DNA from: Aeromonas encheleia
GTDB taxonomy: Bacteria > Pseudomonadota > Gammaproteobacteria > Enterobacterales > Aeromonadaceae
Direction: 5' to 3'
NCBI RefSeq assembly: GCF_900637545.1
Contig: NZ_LR134376.1
Span: 2,933,001-2,997,000, forward strand
Length of the DNA: 64,000 nt
The translations under genes and the position numbers were made by a program. Below the pieces are notes generated by a model that was not told the DNA's origin, ran no database searches, and saw nothing but the letters and a program-made list of their open reading frames with translations. Positions 27,534 through 38,371 of this stretch are shown here, piece after piece (the first letter of the stretch is position 1; each line of letters begins with the position of its first letter).

Positions 27534-28240
27534 GCCGGCCAATGAGCCCCTCTCCCCGCCAGCCAGATCGTGGATCCATGGCCAATTCTGCTACTCCGCA
27601 CCGCCCTTTCCCCCGGCCAAATCCGGTCGACTAAAAAAACAACAAAATGCTAAATAGACGCAGGTTATTGGCATTATTCACTACCTGCATCCCCTCCCAT
27701 TCCTCCCCTCTCCCCACCGCTCGCTGATACAAACCTACGTTATTGCTCGTCATTTCAACGACAGGGGCCCCAGACCCCCATCCGCTCCATGCATCCGGAT
27801 CCAGTTTTAAACAACAGTTCACCATTCAATGCCTGCAGGAGCTAGACGCCAACGGCATTTGCAGGATGTATTTCATACAGATGTTTTTGCAAAGCCTGGA
27901 GTAAGGTCGGGATTTGTTTTTGCATTGGTAATTTTATTACGTAATAAATTACATTTTTCATGCTGGAGACAGTCCCCGTTCCCTTCGCCTGAACGGGTGC
28001 CTGGCCAAGAGCATAACCATCTAGCTAGAGCTTTTACGTCAATCAAATAAATTCATTAAAAACATCAACTTAAATACCAGTCAAAAACACCCGTTTTAAA
28101 AATTAGGTTGACGAACCAAGCATTATTTTGCACCTTATGAGTCGTGTTACCCCGCTGTTACGGGGAGTTTAAGAGAAACGGATATAGACGTTAGTCGTAG
28201 TTAGTAAGTTCAAAATGTAACTTTCAAAGGAGTGAAACCT
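27534..28240. other. Long upstream region of aceB
   Basis: About 700 bases with no convincing gene. It is clearly AT-richer than its surroundings from about 27880 on. It contains a 25-base near-palindrome at 27928-27952 and a small CCCCG/CGGGG hairpin near 28150-28166. A TTGACG element lies near 28108, but no well-spaced -10 was found. A 73-codon plus-strand frame at 27829 looks non-coding. Confidence 0.5.
27928..27952. promoter_or_regulatory. Near-perfect palindrome upstream of aceB
   Basis: GTAATTTTATTAC followed by GTAATAAATTAC: the two arms are complementary except for one extra T. It looks like a dimeric repressor or activator site. The protein is unknown. Confidence 0.4.
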
Positions 28241-29848
<1,608 letters not shown>

Positions 29849-29920
29849 ATCCGGGCCCCGGGCGGGGCTCGTCCATAACAAATCAATGGAAACGTGAAAT
29901 CAATGAAAGAGGGAACTGAT

Positions 29921-31234
29921 ATGGCACTGACCCGTGAGCAACAGATCCAGGCTATCGAGAAAGACTGGGCAGAGAACCCCCGCTGGAATGGGATCAAACG
30001 CGGCTACAGCGCCGAAGACGTGGTGAACCTGCGTGGCAGCCTGCAGCCGGTACATACCCTGGCCCAGCGCGGTGCCGACAAGCTGTGGGAGCTGATCCAC
30101 GGCGGCGCCAGGAAGGGCTACGTCAACTGCCTCGGCGCCCTGACCGGCGGCCAGGCGGTGCAGCAGGCCAAGGCGGGCATAGAGGCGATTTACCTCTCCG
30201 GCTGGCAGGTGGCGGCGGATAACAACCTCTCCTCCACCATGTATCCGGATCAGTCCCTCTACCCGGCCAACTCGGTGCCGTCCGTGGTGGAGCGCATCAA
30301 CAACTCCTTCGCCCGCGCCGACCAGATCCAGTGGGCCAACAAGCTGGGTCCGCAGGATGCCGGCTTCATCGACTACTTCCTGCCGATAGTCGCAGATGCC
30401 GAAGCCGGTTTCGGCGGCGTGCTGAACGCCTTCGAGCTGATGAAGAACATGATTGAGGCGGGCGCCGCCGGCGTGCACTTCGAAGATCAGCTGGCCTCGG
30501 TCAAGAAGTGCGGCCACATGGGTGGCAAGGTGCTGGTCCCCACCCAGGAGGCGGTGCAGAAGCTGGTCGCAGCACGTTTGGCAGCCGACGTCTGTGGCAC
30601 CACCACCCTGGTGATCGCCCGTACCGACGCCAATGCCGCCGACCTGCTGACCACGGACGCCGACCCTTACGATGCTGGCTTCCTGACCGGTGAGCGTACC
30701 GCCGAGGGCTTCTACAAGGTGCAGGCCGGCATCGAGCAGGCCATCTCCCGCGGCCTCGCCTATGCCCCTTACGCCGACATGGTGTGGTGTGAAACCGCCA
30801 AGCCGGATCTGGACGAGGCGCGCCAGTTTGCCGAAGCCATCAAGGCCCAGTACCCGGACACCATACTGGCCTACAACTGCTCCCCCAGCTTCAACTGGAA
30901 GAAGAACCTGGACGATGCCACCATCGCCCGCTTCCAGCAGGAGCTGTCCGACATGGGCTACAAGTACCAGTTCATCACGCTCGCTGGAATCCACAACATG
31001 TGGTTCCACATGTACGAGCTGGCCTACCAGTACGCCCGTGGCGAGGGGATGAAGCACTACGTCGAGATGGTGCAGGAGCCGGAATTTGCCGCCGCCAGCC
31101 GTGGCTACACCTTCGTGGCGCACCAGCAGGAAGTGGGCACCGGTTACTTCGACAAGGTGACCACCGTCATTCAGGGTGGCCAGTCGTCCGTCACTGCACT
31201 GACCGGCTCCACCGAGGAAGATCAGTTCCACTGA
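29921..31234 (+). CDS. aceA: Isocitrate lyase
   Basis: A 437-residue isocitrate lyase, which splits isocitrate to glyoxylate and succinate. The active-site segment [13 protein letters not shown] is at about residue 193-205. [20 protein letters not shown] (Mg binding), [11 protein letters not shown] and [14 protein letters not shown] are all typical. The ATG at 29921 has AGAGGG upstream. It is the second gene after aceB and is closed by a strong terminator. No aceK (isocitrate dehydrogenase kinase/phosphatase) follows, unlike in E. coli. Confidence 0.97.
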   Translation: MALTREQQIQAIEKDWAENPRWNGIKRGYSAEDVVNLRGSLQPVHTLAQRGADKLWELIHGGARKGYVNCLGALTGGQAVQQAKAGIEAIYLSGWQVAADNNLSSTMYPDQSLYPANSVPSVVERINNSFARADQIQWANKLGPQDAGFIDYFLPIVADAEAGFGGVLNAFELMKNMIEAGAAGVHFEDQLASVKKCGHMGGKVLVPTQEAVQKLVAARLAADVCGTTTLVIARTDANAADLLTTDADPYDAGFLTGERTAEGFYKVQAGIEQAISRGLAYAPYADMVWCETAKPDLDEARQFAEAIKAQYPDTILAYNCSPSFNWKKNLDDATIARFQQELSDMGYKYQFITLAGIHNMWFHMYELAYQYARGEGMKHYVEMVQEPEFAAASRGYTFVAHQQEVGTGYFDKVTTVIQGGQSSVTALTGSTEEDQFH

Positions 31235-31254
31235 TGACCGCATAACGCGAACAA

Positions 31255-31287
31255 AAACCCCGGCCTGGTGCCGGGGTTTCTTTTTTT
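31255..31287 (+). terminator. Terminator of aceBA
   Basis: AAACCCCGGC pairs with GCCGGGGTTT across a 5-base loop, followed by a long T run. Confidence 0.95.
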
Positions 31288-31322
31288 GCGCGTGAGACAT
31301 GAAACGGGGCAATACCGCCGAG

Positions 31323-32024
31323 TCAGAGCTCGAGGATCTCCTTGACGAAGGGGATGGTGAGCTTGCGCTTGGCGCGAAAGGAGGCGTTATCGAGTTGATT
31401 GAGGGTAGCGAGCAGGGTGCGCATGTCGCGTGACAGCCGATTGAGCAGGAAGCGACCCACGTCGATGGGCAACTTGAAGCCTCGCAGTTCGGCGCGCAGC
31501 TGCAGGGCGCTGAGCTTGCCCTCATCGTCCAGCTCGTCGAGGTGGAAACTTACCCCCCAGTCGAGGCGCGAGGCGAGATCCGGCAGTTGCAGCCCCAGCT
31601 TGCGCGGGGCGCTGCAGCCGGTCACCACCAGGGTGCCCTCGCCTTTCTCTTTCCAGCGGTTGTAGAAGTCGAACAGGGCTCGCTCCCAGAGCGCATTGCC
31701 GGCGATGGCCTCCAGGCTGTCGAGGCAGACCAGCGGCAGGCTCTCGAGGGCATCGAGCATGCTGGGATCCAGCTGTTCGAACTGATCGAGGGAGAGATAG
31801 GCCGCGGCGGCGTCGCGGGCGTTGACCTCGGCGCAGGTGGCGTGCAGCAGGTGGGAACGCCCCGAGCCCTTGGCTCCCCAGAAATAGAGGAAAGGCGCGC
31901 CCTGACCGATGGCCGCATTCTTGAGGGCGGTGATCAGATGGGCATTGTTGCCGGGATAAAAACTGACGAAGGTTTCATCATCCGGTAATTGTACGGCTAA
32001 AGACAGTTGGGCCGGTTGCTTCAC
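31323..32024 (-). CDS. hda: DnaA inactivator Hda
   Basis: A 233-residue AAA+ protein related to DnaA that works with the sliding clamp to stimulate ATP hydrolysis by DnaA and limit re-initiation. The N-terminal clamp-binding motif is QLSLAV (residues about 5-10). Then come GSGRSHLLHA (P-loop variant), LVCLDSLEAIAG (Walker B region), LPDLASRLDWG, and RKLTIPFVKEIL at the end. The start chosen is a GTG at 32024, which gives exactly the length of E. coli Hda, a gene known to use a weak start. An in-frame ATG at 32066 is an alternative. The reading frame stays open upstream to the stop of the DUF2066 gene. Confidence 0.93.
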   Translation of the reverse strand: MKQPAQLSLAVQLPDDETFVSFYPGNNAHLITALKNAAIGQGAPFLYFWGAKGSGRSHLLHATCAEVNARDAAAAYLSLDQFEQLDPSMLDALESLPLVCLDSLEAIAGNALWERALFDFYNRWKEKGEGTLVVTGCSAPRKLGLQLPDLASRLDWGVSFHLDELDDEGKLSALQLRAELRGFKLPIDVGRFLLNRLSRDMRTLLATLNQLDNASFRAKRKLTIPFVKEILEL

Positions 32025-32083
32025 TCGTTGGGCTTTGACTGTGACATTTGTGCCCAAGTGTATCATCGCCGCGGCAGATAGAG

Positions 32084-32109
32084 AACCGCCCGGACTCGGC
32101 CGGGCGGTT
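32084..32109 (-). terminator. Hairpin between the DUF2066 gene and hda
   Basis: AACCGCCCGG pairs with CCGGGCGGTT around a 6-base loop. There is no long T run on the minus strand, so it may attenuate rather than fully stop transcription into hda. Confidence 0.6.
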
Positions 32110-32138
32110 TGGATCCTCAATAAAGATCGCCAGTGCGA

Positions 32139-32179
32139 CCATTGGTAACGCAGACTGCGCGCATTATCTTCGGCTGCAG
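32139..32179 (-). pseudogene. Duplicated 3' end of the DUF2066 gene
   Basis: This segment reads EDNARSLRYQW in the same frame as the true C-terminus EDNESGLRYQW, 57 bases (19 codons) further upstream. At DNA level 27 of 33 positions match over the core, with several synonymous differences. It begins a few codons after the gene's TGA stop and has no start codon, so it is a leftover copy of the gene end. Confidence 0.7.
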
Positions 32180-32183
32180 AGGA

Positions 32184-33215
32184 TCAGGGCTGTGCCCATT
32201 GGTAGCGCAAACCGCTCTCATTGTCTTCGATCTGGCGCAGGCGACTCTCCAGTTGCAGACCGCGTACCAGCTCGGCCTTGTCACCCTGCAGGGAGAGGTT
32301 GAAGGTGACCTTGTCCCCCTCCAGCTTGCCGATCGTCACCTTGGTGATGCTGGCCATGCCCTGCAGCATCTTCTGCACCATGATCATGCCATCGATGCCG
32401 GACAAGCCTTCCACCACCAGGGTCTGGCTGGAGGCCACACCGGACAGGCGGGTGCCGTACTGTTGCACCAGCCAGCCGGCCAGCGCATCGGCCATCCCCT
32501 GCGCCACCTCGGCCTGGGTGCCTGAGCCGGCGCCCTTGGTCAGCTCGGCCAGCTCACCGCCCGCCTTGGGACCATAGAGACCCCAGTCGATGCTCCATTT
32601 CCCCTCCTCTTTGTCACCCTCCGGTGTCAGCTTGCCCAGCACCACCATCTCGGCGCCGTAACGCTGGCTCGCCTGGAGGATGGGATCGGCGAAGCGGCCC
32701 CAGACGTCGGTGGCATTGACCGCCATGTTGTCATCGAGATCCATCAGCGGAATGCTGACTGGCAGGCCCATGGCCTGGCTCTGGGCGCGCAGCGCGGCGG
32801 CCCAGCCATCGCTTGACTGATCCGGCAGTATGCGGCGCTCCCCTTCATCGACCACCAGCCAGATCGCCATCTGCGGCCGGGCGGGCCCAAGCAGGGGAAA
32901 CTTGCTCTGGGCGATCAGGGCGTTGACTTTGGTGACGTCGAAATCGGCCTTGAGGAACTTGACCGGCCCCAGATCCTGGTAACCGTAGTGCTGCACAAAA
33001 TCGCCCGGCGCGGCCAGTGCCTTGACCACCGCCGGCTGGGTGAGAATGTCGCGTCGGCCTGTCACCTTGATCAGCACATCGCCCAGTGCCTGGGACTGGG
33101 CGGCCGCCATGTCACCGCTGGTCGGCGCCTTGCCCTGATAGAGATCGGTCACCTGGGCAGCCGACACCATTAACGACAGGGAGCAGCAGAGGAGAGTCAC
33201 TAAGCGTTTAAGCAT
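32184..33215 (-). CDS. DUF2066-family exported protein
   Basis: A 343-residue protein of unknown function belonging to the DUF2066 family, usually found beside purM and hda in Vibrio, Shewanella and Aeromonas. A signal peptide ends SAAQ near residue 20. The mature protein has mixed alpha/beta segments, for example ALGDVLIKVTGRRDIL near 43 and QMAIWLVVDEGERRILPDQ near 115. The gene order upp, DUF2066, hda is as expected. The stop codon is followed in the same frame by a duplicated copy of its last codons and an open frame into hda. Confidence 0.88.
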   Translation of the reverse strand: MLKRLVTLLCCSLSLMVSAAQVTDLYQGKAPTSGDMAAAQSQALGDVLIKVTGRRDILTQPAVVKALAAPGDFVQHYGYQDLGPVKFLKADFDVTKVNALIAQSKFPLLGPARPQMAIWLVVDEGERRILPDQSSDGWAAALRAQSQAMGLPVSIPLMDLDDNMAVNATDVWGRFADPILQASQRYGAEMVVLGKLTPEGDKEEGKWSIDWGLYGPKAGGELAELTKGAGSGTQAEVAQGMADALAGWLVQQYGTRLSGVASSQTLVVEGLSGIDGMIMVQKMLQGMASITKVTIGKLEGDKVTFNLSLQGDKAELVRGLQLESRLRQIEDNESGLRYQWAQP

Positions 33216-33298
33216 AAAGAAGATTCTCGAAATGGGAGATGGTGCTTATGGTAGCGGCAAGGCGCGCTTCCCAGCAAGACGGGGGACTGTATAAACAG

Positions 33299-33327
33299 CG
33301 AAGCCGGCGAGGTGCCGGCTTCGTTTT
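33299..33327. terminator. Terminator between upp and the DUF2066 gene
   Basis: CGAAGCCGGC pairs with GCCGGCTTCG across a 5-base loop, 40-60 bases past the upp stop. The clearest T run (TTTT) is on the plus strand; on the minus strand only a short T-rich tail follows. Confidence 0.65.
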
Positions 33328-33365
33328 CCCCCTCTCACGAGCAGAAGGCGCTATGGCATCAGGGT

Positions 33366-33992
33366 TTATTTGGTGCCGAAGATCTTGTCACCGGCATCGC
33401 CCAGACCAGGCACAATGTAGCCCTTCTCGTTCAGGCCCAGATCGATGGAGGCACAGTAGAGCTCCACGTCGGGGTGAGCGGCTTCCAGCGCTTTGATGCC
33501 TTCCGGCGCGGCGACCAGCACCAGCACCTTGATGGACTGGCAGCCCTTCTTCTTGAGCAGGTCGATGGTGGCGATCATGGAGCCGCCGGTGGCCAGCATG
33601 GGGTCGATCACCAGGGCCAGACGCTCTTCGATGTTGCTGACGATCTTCTCGAAGTAGGGAACCGGTTGCAGGGTCTCTTCATCGCGGTAGATGCCGACCA
33701 CGCTGACGCGGGCGCTTGGCATGTGCTCGAGCACGCCATCCATCATGCCAAGACCGGCGCGCAGGATGGGCACCACAGTGACCTTCTTGCCCTTGATCTG
33801 GTCAACTTCCACTGGCCCGTTCCAGCCATCGATGGTAACTTTCTCGGTTTCGAAGTCAGAGGTCGCTTCGTAGGTCAACAAACTGCCCACTTCTTTGGCC
33901 AGTTCACGGAAACGCTTGGTGCTGATATCGCCTTCACGCATCAGCCCGATCTTGTGCTTGACCAGGGGGTGTTTGACTTCAACGACTTTCAT
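33366..33992 (-). CDS. upp: Uracil phosphoribosyltransferase
   Basis: A 208-residue enzyme, identical in length to E. coli Upp, that makes UMP from uracil and PRPP for pyrimidine salvage. It begins [19 protein letters not shown]. The PRPP-binding loop is [12 protein letters not shown] near residue 130, and the uracil-binding region near the end is [18 protein letters not shown]. The ATG at 33992 has GGAG upstream. It is divergent from purMN with about 175 bases between, the same arrangement as in E. coli. Confidence 0.97.
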   Translation of the reverse strand: MKVVEVKHPLVKHKIGLMREGDISTKRFRELAKEVGSLLTYEATSDFETEKVTIDGWNGPVEVDQIKGKKVTVVPILRAGLGMMDGVLEHMPSARVSVVGIYRDEETLQPVPYFEKIVSNIEERLALVIDPMLATGGSMIATIDLLKKKGCQSIKVLVLVAAPEGIKALEAAHPDVELYCASIDLGLNEKGYIVPGLGDAGDKIFGTK

Positions 33993-34076
33993 TATTATCT
34001 CCTCTAACCTGCCGCGAAAAAATCGCGGAATCATACAACAAAAGCCGCCGCTTGTGGAGCTTTTCCACGCAAAAAC

Positions 34077-34092
34077 GCGCAAACGATTTCCT
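34077..34092 (+). promoter_or_regulatory. PurR-box-like site upstream of purMN
   Basis: GCGCAAACGATTTCCT resembles the PurR operator (ACGCAAACGTTTNCNT), especially the CGCAAACG half. It lies between upp and purM, 77 bases before the purM start. Confidence 0.55.
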
Positions 34093-34168
34093 TTCTGCTT
34101 TTACCACGCCGCTGGTAGAATACGCCCCGAATTTTACCCTCCACTTCTTCATATGACGGGGAATACGC

Positions 34169-35206
34169 GTGACTGACAAAACCTCACTGAGCTACAAGGA
34201 TGCTGGCGTGGATATCGATGCCGGCAATGCACTGGTTGAACGTATCAAGGGCGTGTCAAAACGCACTCGTCGTCCTGAAGTCCTTGGTGGTCTTGGCGGC
34301 TTTGGGGCCCTGTGTCAAATCCCTGCGGGCTACAAGGAGCCGGTGCTGGTCTCGGGCACCGACGGGGTGGGCACCAAGCTGCGTCTCGCCATCGATCTGA
34401 AAAAACACGACACAGTGGGCATCGATCTGGTGGCCATGTGCGTCAATGACCTGATAGTGCAAGGCGCCGAGCCGCTGTTCTTCCTCGACTACTACGCAAC
34501 CGGCAAGCTGGATGTGGACACCGCCGCCGCCGTGGTGACCGGCATAGGCGCCGGTTGCGAGCAATCCGGCTGCGCCCTGGTGGGCGGCGAAACCGCCGAG
34601 ATGCCGGGCATGTATGAAGGGGAAGACTACGACATCGCCGGTTTCTGTGTCGGTGTGGTGGAGAAGAGCGAAATCATCGACGGCAGCAAGGTCGGCGAAG
34701 GGGACGCCCTGATCGCTCTGGCCGCCAGCGGCCCCCACTCCAACGGCTTCTCCCTGGTGCGCAAGATCCTGGAAGTCTCCAAGGCCGACGTGCACCAGCC
34801 GCTGGGTGAGACCACCCTGGCCAACGCCCTGCTGGAGCCGACCCGCATCTATGTGAAGCCGGTGCTCAAGCTCATCAAGGAGTGCGAGATCCACGCGCTG
34901 TCCCACATCACCGGCGGCGGCTTCTGGGAGAACATCCCCCGCGTGCTGCCCGCCAACACCCAGGCGGTGATCGACGAGCAGAGCTGGCAGTGGCCGGCGG
35001 TGTTCGGCTGGCTGCAGCAGGCCGGCAACGTCACCCGTCACGAGATGTACCGTACCTTCAACTGCGGCGTCGGCATGATCATCGCCCTGCCCGCCCATCA
35101 GCTGGACAAGGCGCTGACCCTGCTCAAGGCCGAAGGCGAGAACGCATGGCACATCGGCCATATCGCCAAGGCTGCGGATGGCGAGGAGCAGGTCGTCATC
35201 AAATGA
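34169..35206 (+). CDS. purM: Phosphoribosylformylglycinamidine cyclo-ligase
   Basis: A 345-residue AIR synthetase, step five of purine synthesis, using ATP to close the imidazole ring. It starts with GTG. Segments typical of PurM are [53 protein letters not shown] and [13 protein letters not shown]. The length matches E. coli PurM (345). It overlaps purN by four bases (ATGA), so the two are translationally coupled. A PurR-like site lies upstream. Confidence 0.97.
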   Translation: MTDKTSLSYKDAGVDIDAGNALVERIKGVSKRTRRPEVLGGLGGFGALCQIPAGYKEPVLVSGTDGVGTKLRLAIDLKKHDTVGIDLVAMCVNDLIVQGAEPLFFLDYYATGKLDVDTAAAVVTGIGAGCEQSGCALVGGETAEMPGMYEGEDYDIAGFCVGVVEKSEIIDGSKVGEGDALIALAASGPHSNGFSLVRKILEVSKADVHQPLGETTLANALLEPTRIYVKPVLKLIKECEIHALSHITGGGFWENIPRVLPANTQAVIDEQSWQWPAVFGWLQQAGNVTRHEMYRTFNCGVGMIIALPAHQLDKALTLLKAEGENAWHIGHIAKAADGEEQVVIK

Positions 35207-35853
35207 CCTCCCCTATGAAACGCATCCTGGTACTCATCTCCGGCAGCGGCAGCAACCTGCAGGTCATCCTCGACAGTTGCGCCAGCGGCAAGATAGCGGG
35301 CCAGGTGGTCGGCGTCATCAGCAACAAGGCCGATGCCTATGGTCTGGTGCGCGCTCAGGAGGCCGGGGTGGCCACCTCCATCCTGGCCCAGCAGCAGTTT
35401 GCCAGCCGGGCGGAGTATGACGTCGCCCTGCAGGCGCTGATGGCAGACTATCAGCCGGATCTGGTGGTGCTGGCCGGCTTTATGCGGATCCTGAGTGCCG
35501 ATCTGGTGCGCCACTTCGCCGGGCGGATGATCAACATCCACCCCTCCCTGCTACCCAAGTATCAGGGTCTGCACACCCACCAGCGCGCCATCGAGGCGGG
35601 GGACAGCGAGCACGGTGCCAGCGTCCACTTCGTCACCGAAGAGCTGGACGGCGGCCCGGTGATCCTGCAGGCCCGGGTGCCCATCTTCGAAGGGGATGAC
35701 GCAGGCGAGGTGGCGGCCAGGGTCCAGGCCCAGGAGCACAGCATCTACCCGCTGGTGGTGCAGTGGTTCTGCCAGGGGCGGCTGCGGATGCAGGAGGGCA
35801 CCGCCCTGCTGGATGGCGTGGCGCTCGGCCCGGCGGGCCATGCCTGCGAGTAA
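35203..35853 (+). CDS. purN: Phosphoribosylglycinamide formyltransferase
   Basis: A 216-residue GAR transformylase using 10-formyltetrahydrofolate, purine synthesis step three. Conserved parts are [10 protein letters not shown] near residue 11, LAGFMRILS near 90, the catalytic [20 protein letters not shown] with Asn, His and the following loop, and the Asp-containing [13 protein letters not shown]. The ATG overlaps the purM stop. A 26-base perfect palindrome after the stop ends the operon. Confidence 0.96.
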   Translation: MTSPMKRILVLISGSGSNLQVILDSCASGKIAGQVVGVISNKADAYGLVRAQEAGVATSILAQQQFASRAEYDVALQALMADYQPDLVVLAGFMRILSADLVRHFAGRMINIHPSLLPKYQGLHTHQRAIEAGDSEHGASVHFVTEELDGGPVILQARVPIFEGDDAGEVAARVQAQEHSIYPLVVQWFCQGRLRMQEGTALLDGVALGPAGHACE

Positions 35854-35879
35854 CCGCTAATCACAGCAAGCAAAATGTA

Positions 35880-35905
35880 ACAAGGGAGGCCTAGGCCTCC
35901 CTTGT
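35880..35905. terminator. Terminator after purN
   Basis: A perfect 26-base palindrome (ACAAGGGAGGCC-TA-GGCCTCCCTTGT) between convergent purN and the Nif3-family gene. A short T-rich tract follows. Confidence 0.75.
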
Positions 35906-35962
35906 CATTTCTACCTATTGCTGCGGTCACGTCCGATTACGCCGCTACGCGGCTAATCGAAC

Positions 35963-36724
35963 CTACACCGGATTGTCGATATCGATAAAGGTCACCTCCA
36001 GCCCGTGCACCGTCGCCAGCCACTCCCCCAGCGCCTTGATGCCGTAACGCTCGGTGGCATGGTGGCCGGCGGCGTAGAAGTGCATCCCCATCTCGCGGGC
36101 GGTGTGGATGGTCTGCTCGGAGGCCTCGCCGGAGATGAAGGCATCGATGCCCTGCTCCGCCGCCAGGTTGATGTAGCTCTGGCCACCGCCGGTGCACCAG
36201 GCCACCGAGCTGATGAGCTCGGGACCGCTGTCGCCGCAATGGAGTGGCTCACGGCCGAGTCGCTCAGCAATAAGCTTTGCGAAATCGCTGCCACTCATGG
36301 GCTGCTCCAGCTTGCCCACAATGGCCACGCTCTTGCTGTTCCAGGGCTCCAGGCCACGGCGCACCTTGATGCCGAGCAGCTTGGCGAGCTGGGCGTTGTT
36401 GCCCACCTCGGGGTGCACATCCAGCGGCAGGTGATAGGCAAACAGGTTGATGTCGTGGGTCAGCAGGGTCTTGAGGCGGCGCTGCTTCATGCCAGTGATC
36501 TGGGCCGGTTCCCCGCTCCAGAAGTAGCCGTGATGGACCAGGATGGCGTCGGCCCCGGCGGCCACCGCCGCATCGATCAGCGCCTGGCTGGCGGTGACGC
36601 CGGTGACCACCTTGCGGATGCGCTCGCGCCCCTCCACCTGCAGGCCATTGGGACAGTAGTCCTTGATGGCATGGGGCTCGAGCAGGTGGTTGAGCACGGT
36701 TTCCAGTTTTCGATGAGAGATCAT
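35963..36724 (-). CDS. ybgI: Nif3-family dinuclear metal protein (YbgI-like)
   Basis: A 253-residue Nif3/YbgI-like protein, annotated in databases as GTP cyclohydrolase 1 type 2 homologue. The metal ligands are visible as LVHHGYFW near residue 63, LFAYHLPLDVHPEVGNN near 94-110, and AGHHATERYGIKALGEWL near the end. YbgI binds two metal ions in a toroidal hexamer; its substrate is not established. It stands alone between purMN and flrC. Confidence 0.9.
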   Translation of the reverse strand: MISHRKLETVLNHLLEPHAIKDYCPNGLQVEGRERIRKVVTGVTASQALIDAAVAAGADAILVHHGYFWSGEPAQITGMKQRRLKTLLTHDINLFAYHLPLDVHPEVGNNAQLAKLLGIKVRRGLEPWNSKSVAIVGKLEQPMSGSDFAKLIAERLGREPLHCGDSGPELISSVAWCTGGGQSYINLAAEQGIDAFISGEASEQTIHTAREMGMHFYAAGHHATERYGIKALGEWLATVHGLEVTFIDIDNPV

Positions 36725-36834
36725 AAGGGTCCCCTAACACAGTCAGACCCCGCGCCTGCAGGCAGCGGCAAGGGTCCTGGGTTCAAATCGTCAGGCCCCC
36801 ATGATAATCGAGCCGGGCCGTCAAGGCCATGCGC

Positions 36835-38169
36835 TCAGGCGGGCAGCTCGATGCCGGCGTCCCGCATCTGGGCCAGCTTGTAGCGCAGGGTGCGCGGGCT
36901 GATGCCGAGCCGGTCGGCGGCATCCTTGCGGCTGCCGCTGCACTCCTGCAGGGTGTCGAGGATGATCTGATGCTCCTGCAGCTTGAGCTCGCCGCCCAGC
37001 CCCTCCCCCGTCAGGCGCTCAGCCGGGCGCACCAGCGCCTCGTCCGTCTCCTCCAGGATCAGCTGCGCCGTGCCAATCACACCGTCCGGGCTCAGGATCA
37101 GGGCACGCTGCATCACGTTGTCGAGCTCGCGCACGTTGCCGGGCCAGGAGTGGGCCAGCAGGCGCTCACGCGCATCCGCCTCCAGCTGCGGCGCAGGCAG
37201 CCCCTGCTGACTGGCATGAAGCGCCAGCAGGTGCTCGGCCAGCGGCAGTATGTCGCCCGGTCGCTCCCAGAGCGAGCTCCAGCGCAGCGGGAAGACGTTG
37301 AGCCGGTAGTAGAGATCCTCGCGAAACAGCCCGTCCTGCACCGCCTTCTTGAGATCCCGGTTGCTGGTGGCGATGACCCGCACGTCGAGGGGAATGAGCT
37401 TGCGGCTGCCGAGCCGCTCCACCTCTTTCTCCTGCAACACCCGCAGCAGCTTGGCCTGCAGCCCCAGATCCATCTCGGTGATCTCGTCGAGCAGCAGGGT
37501 GCCGCCCTGGGCCTGCTCGAACTTGCCGGGGCAGCCTTGCACCGCCCCGGTGAAGGCGCCCTTCTCGTAGCCGAACAGGGTCGCCTCCAGCATGTTCTCC
37601 GGGATGGCGGCGCAGTTGATGGCGACGAAGCTCTGCTCGGCCCGGCTGGAGTTGTCGTGGATGTAGCGGGCCAGCACCTCTTTGCCGGTGCCGCTCGGCC
37701 CGGTCACCATGACGGTGGCCTCGCTCCTCGCCACCCTGGTCGCCAGCTGGAACAGCTCGGCGGTCTTGGGATCCCCATACACCACGGCTCGCTTCTCGAT
37801 CTTCTGAGGCGGCACATAGCGGCTGACCTGGTTGAGCAGCACCTCGGGGGAGAACGGCTTGGCGAGGTAGTCGATGGCGCCCTCGCGCATGGCGCGCACC
37901 GCCCCGTCGATGTTGGCATGGGCCGTCATCAGCAACACCGGCACCTGGGGATACTGCTGGCGGATGTTGGCCAGCAGGGTCAGGCCATCCATGCCCCCCA
38001 TCTGGATGTCGGAGATGACCATGTCGATGCTCTGGCGCGACAGGGTCAGCAGGGCCCGCTCGCCGCTGTCCGCCTCGCGGCACTCGTAGCCGCCGAGCAG
38101 CAGGGTATCCACCAGCGCCTCGCGCAGGCCGTTGTCATCTTCCACCACCAGGATCCGGGCCTGAGTCAT
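36835..38169 (-). CDS. flrC: Flagellar sigma-54 response regulator FlrC
   Basis: A 444-residue NtrC-type regulator. The receiver domain (1-120) has the phosphoacceptor Asp in VISDIQMGGMDG and Lys in YLAKPFSPE. The AAA+ domain (about 130-370) has Walker A TGPSGTGKE, the sigma-54-contacting loop [11 protein letters not shown], and Walker B LLLDEITEM. The C-terminal Fis-type helix-turn-helix is SRKDAADRLGISPRTLRYKL. It is phosphorylated by FlrB in the Vibrio/Aeromonas polar flagellum cascade and activates class III flg/fli promoters. GGAGG is 6 bases before the ATG, and this ATG overlaps the stop of a small ORF, not flrB directly. Confidence 0.95.
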   Translation of the reverse strand: MTQARILVVEDDNGLREALVDTLLLGGYECREADSGERALLTLSRQSIDMVISDIQMGGMDGLTLLANIRQQYPQVPVLLMTAHANIDGAVRAMREGAIDYLAKPFSPEVLLNQVSRYVPPQKIEKRAVVYGDPKTAELFQLATRVARSEATVMVTGPSGTGKEVLARYIHDNSSRAEQSFVAINCAAIPENMLEATLFGYEKGAFTGAVQGCPGKFEQAQGGTLLLDEITEMDLGLQAKLLRVLQEKEVERLGSRKLIPLDVRVIATSNRDLKKAVQDGLFREDLYYRLNVFPLRWSSLWERPGDILPLAEHLLALHASQQGLPAPQLEADARERLLAHSWPGNVRELDNVMQRALILSPDGVIGTAQLILEETDEALVRPAERLTGEGLGGELKLQEHQIILDTLQECSGSRKDAADRLGISPRTLRYKLAQMRDAGIELPA

Positions 38170-38270
38170 GCTACACCTCCCACCACGGCCAATACGGCCT
38201 CATCAATATTCACTGACATTGGCCAAACGGCATCGCCACCGGCTCTCAACAGGGATCCGACATGGCTCAT
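38166..38270 (-). CDS. 34-codon mini-ORF, second copy, coupled to flrC
   Basis: An ORF starting MSHVGSLLRAGG and ending AVVGGVA. Its ATG overlaps the stop of the preceding copy (ATGA) and its own TGA overlaps the flrC ATG in the same way. GGAGG lies 6-7 bases before its ATG. It differs from the first copy at only two residues (Val for Ile at positions 4 and 26). No known family. The arrangement strongly suggests it is translated in series. Confidence 0.6.
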   Translation of the reverse strand: MSHVGSLLRAGGDAVWPMSVNIDEAVLAVVGGVA

Positions 38271-38371
38271 GCCACTCCTCCCACCACGGCCAATATGGCC
38301 TCATCAATATTCACTGACATTGGCCAAACGGCATCGCCACCGGCTCTCAACAGGGAGCCGATATGGCTCAT
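38267..38371 (-). CDS. 34-codon mini-ORF, first copy, coupled to flrB
   Basis: An ORF starting MSHIGSLLRAGG and ending AVVGGVA. Its ATG overlaps the flrB TGA by four bases. Its last residues GGVA are the same as the last residues of FlrB, and its first codons weakly resemble the flrC start (shared GGATCC in the second copy). So it has the chimeric make-up expected from duplication of the flrB-flrC junction. Confidence 0.6.
   Translation of the reverse strand: MSHIGSLLRAGGDAVWPMSVNIDEAILAVVGGVA

Noticed and set aside
27829..28050. 73-codon plus-strand frame in the aceB upstream region
   Set aside because: No ribosome-binding site, mixed composition, and it spans the palindrome; more likely regulatory DNA.
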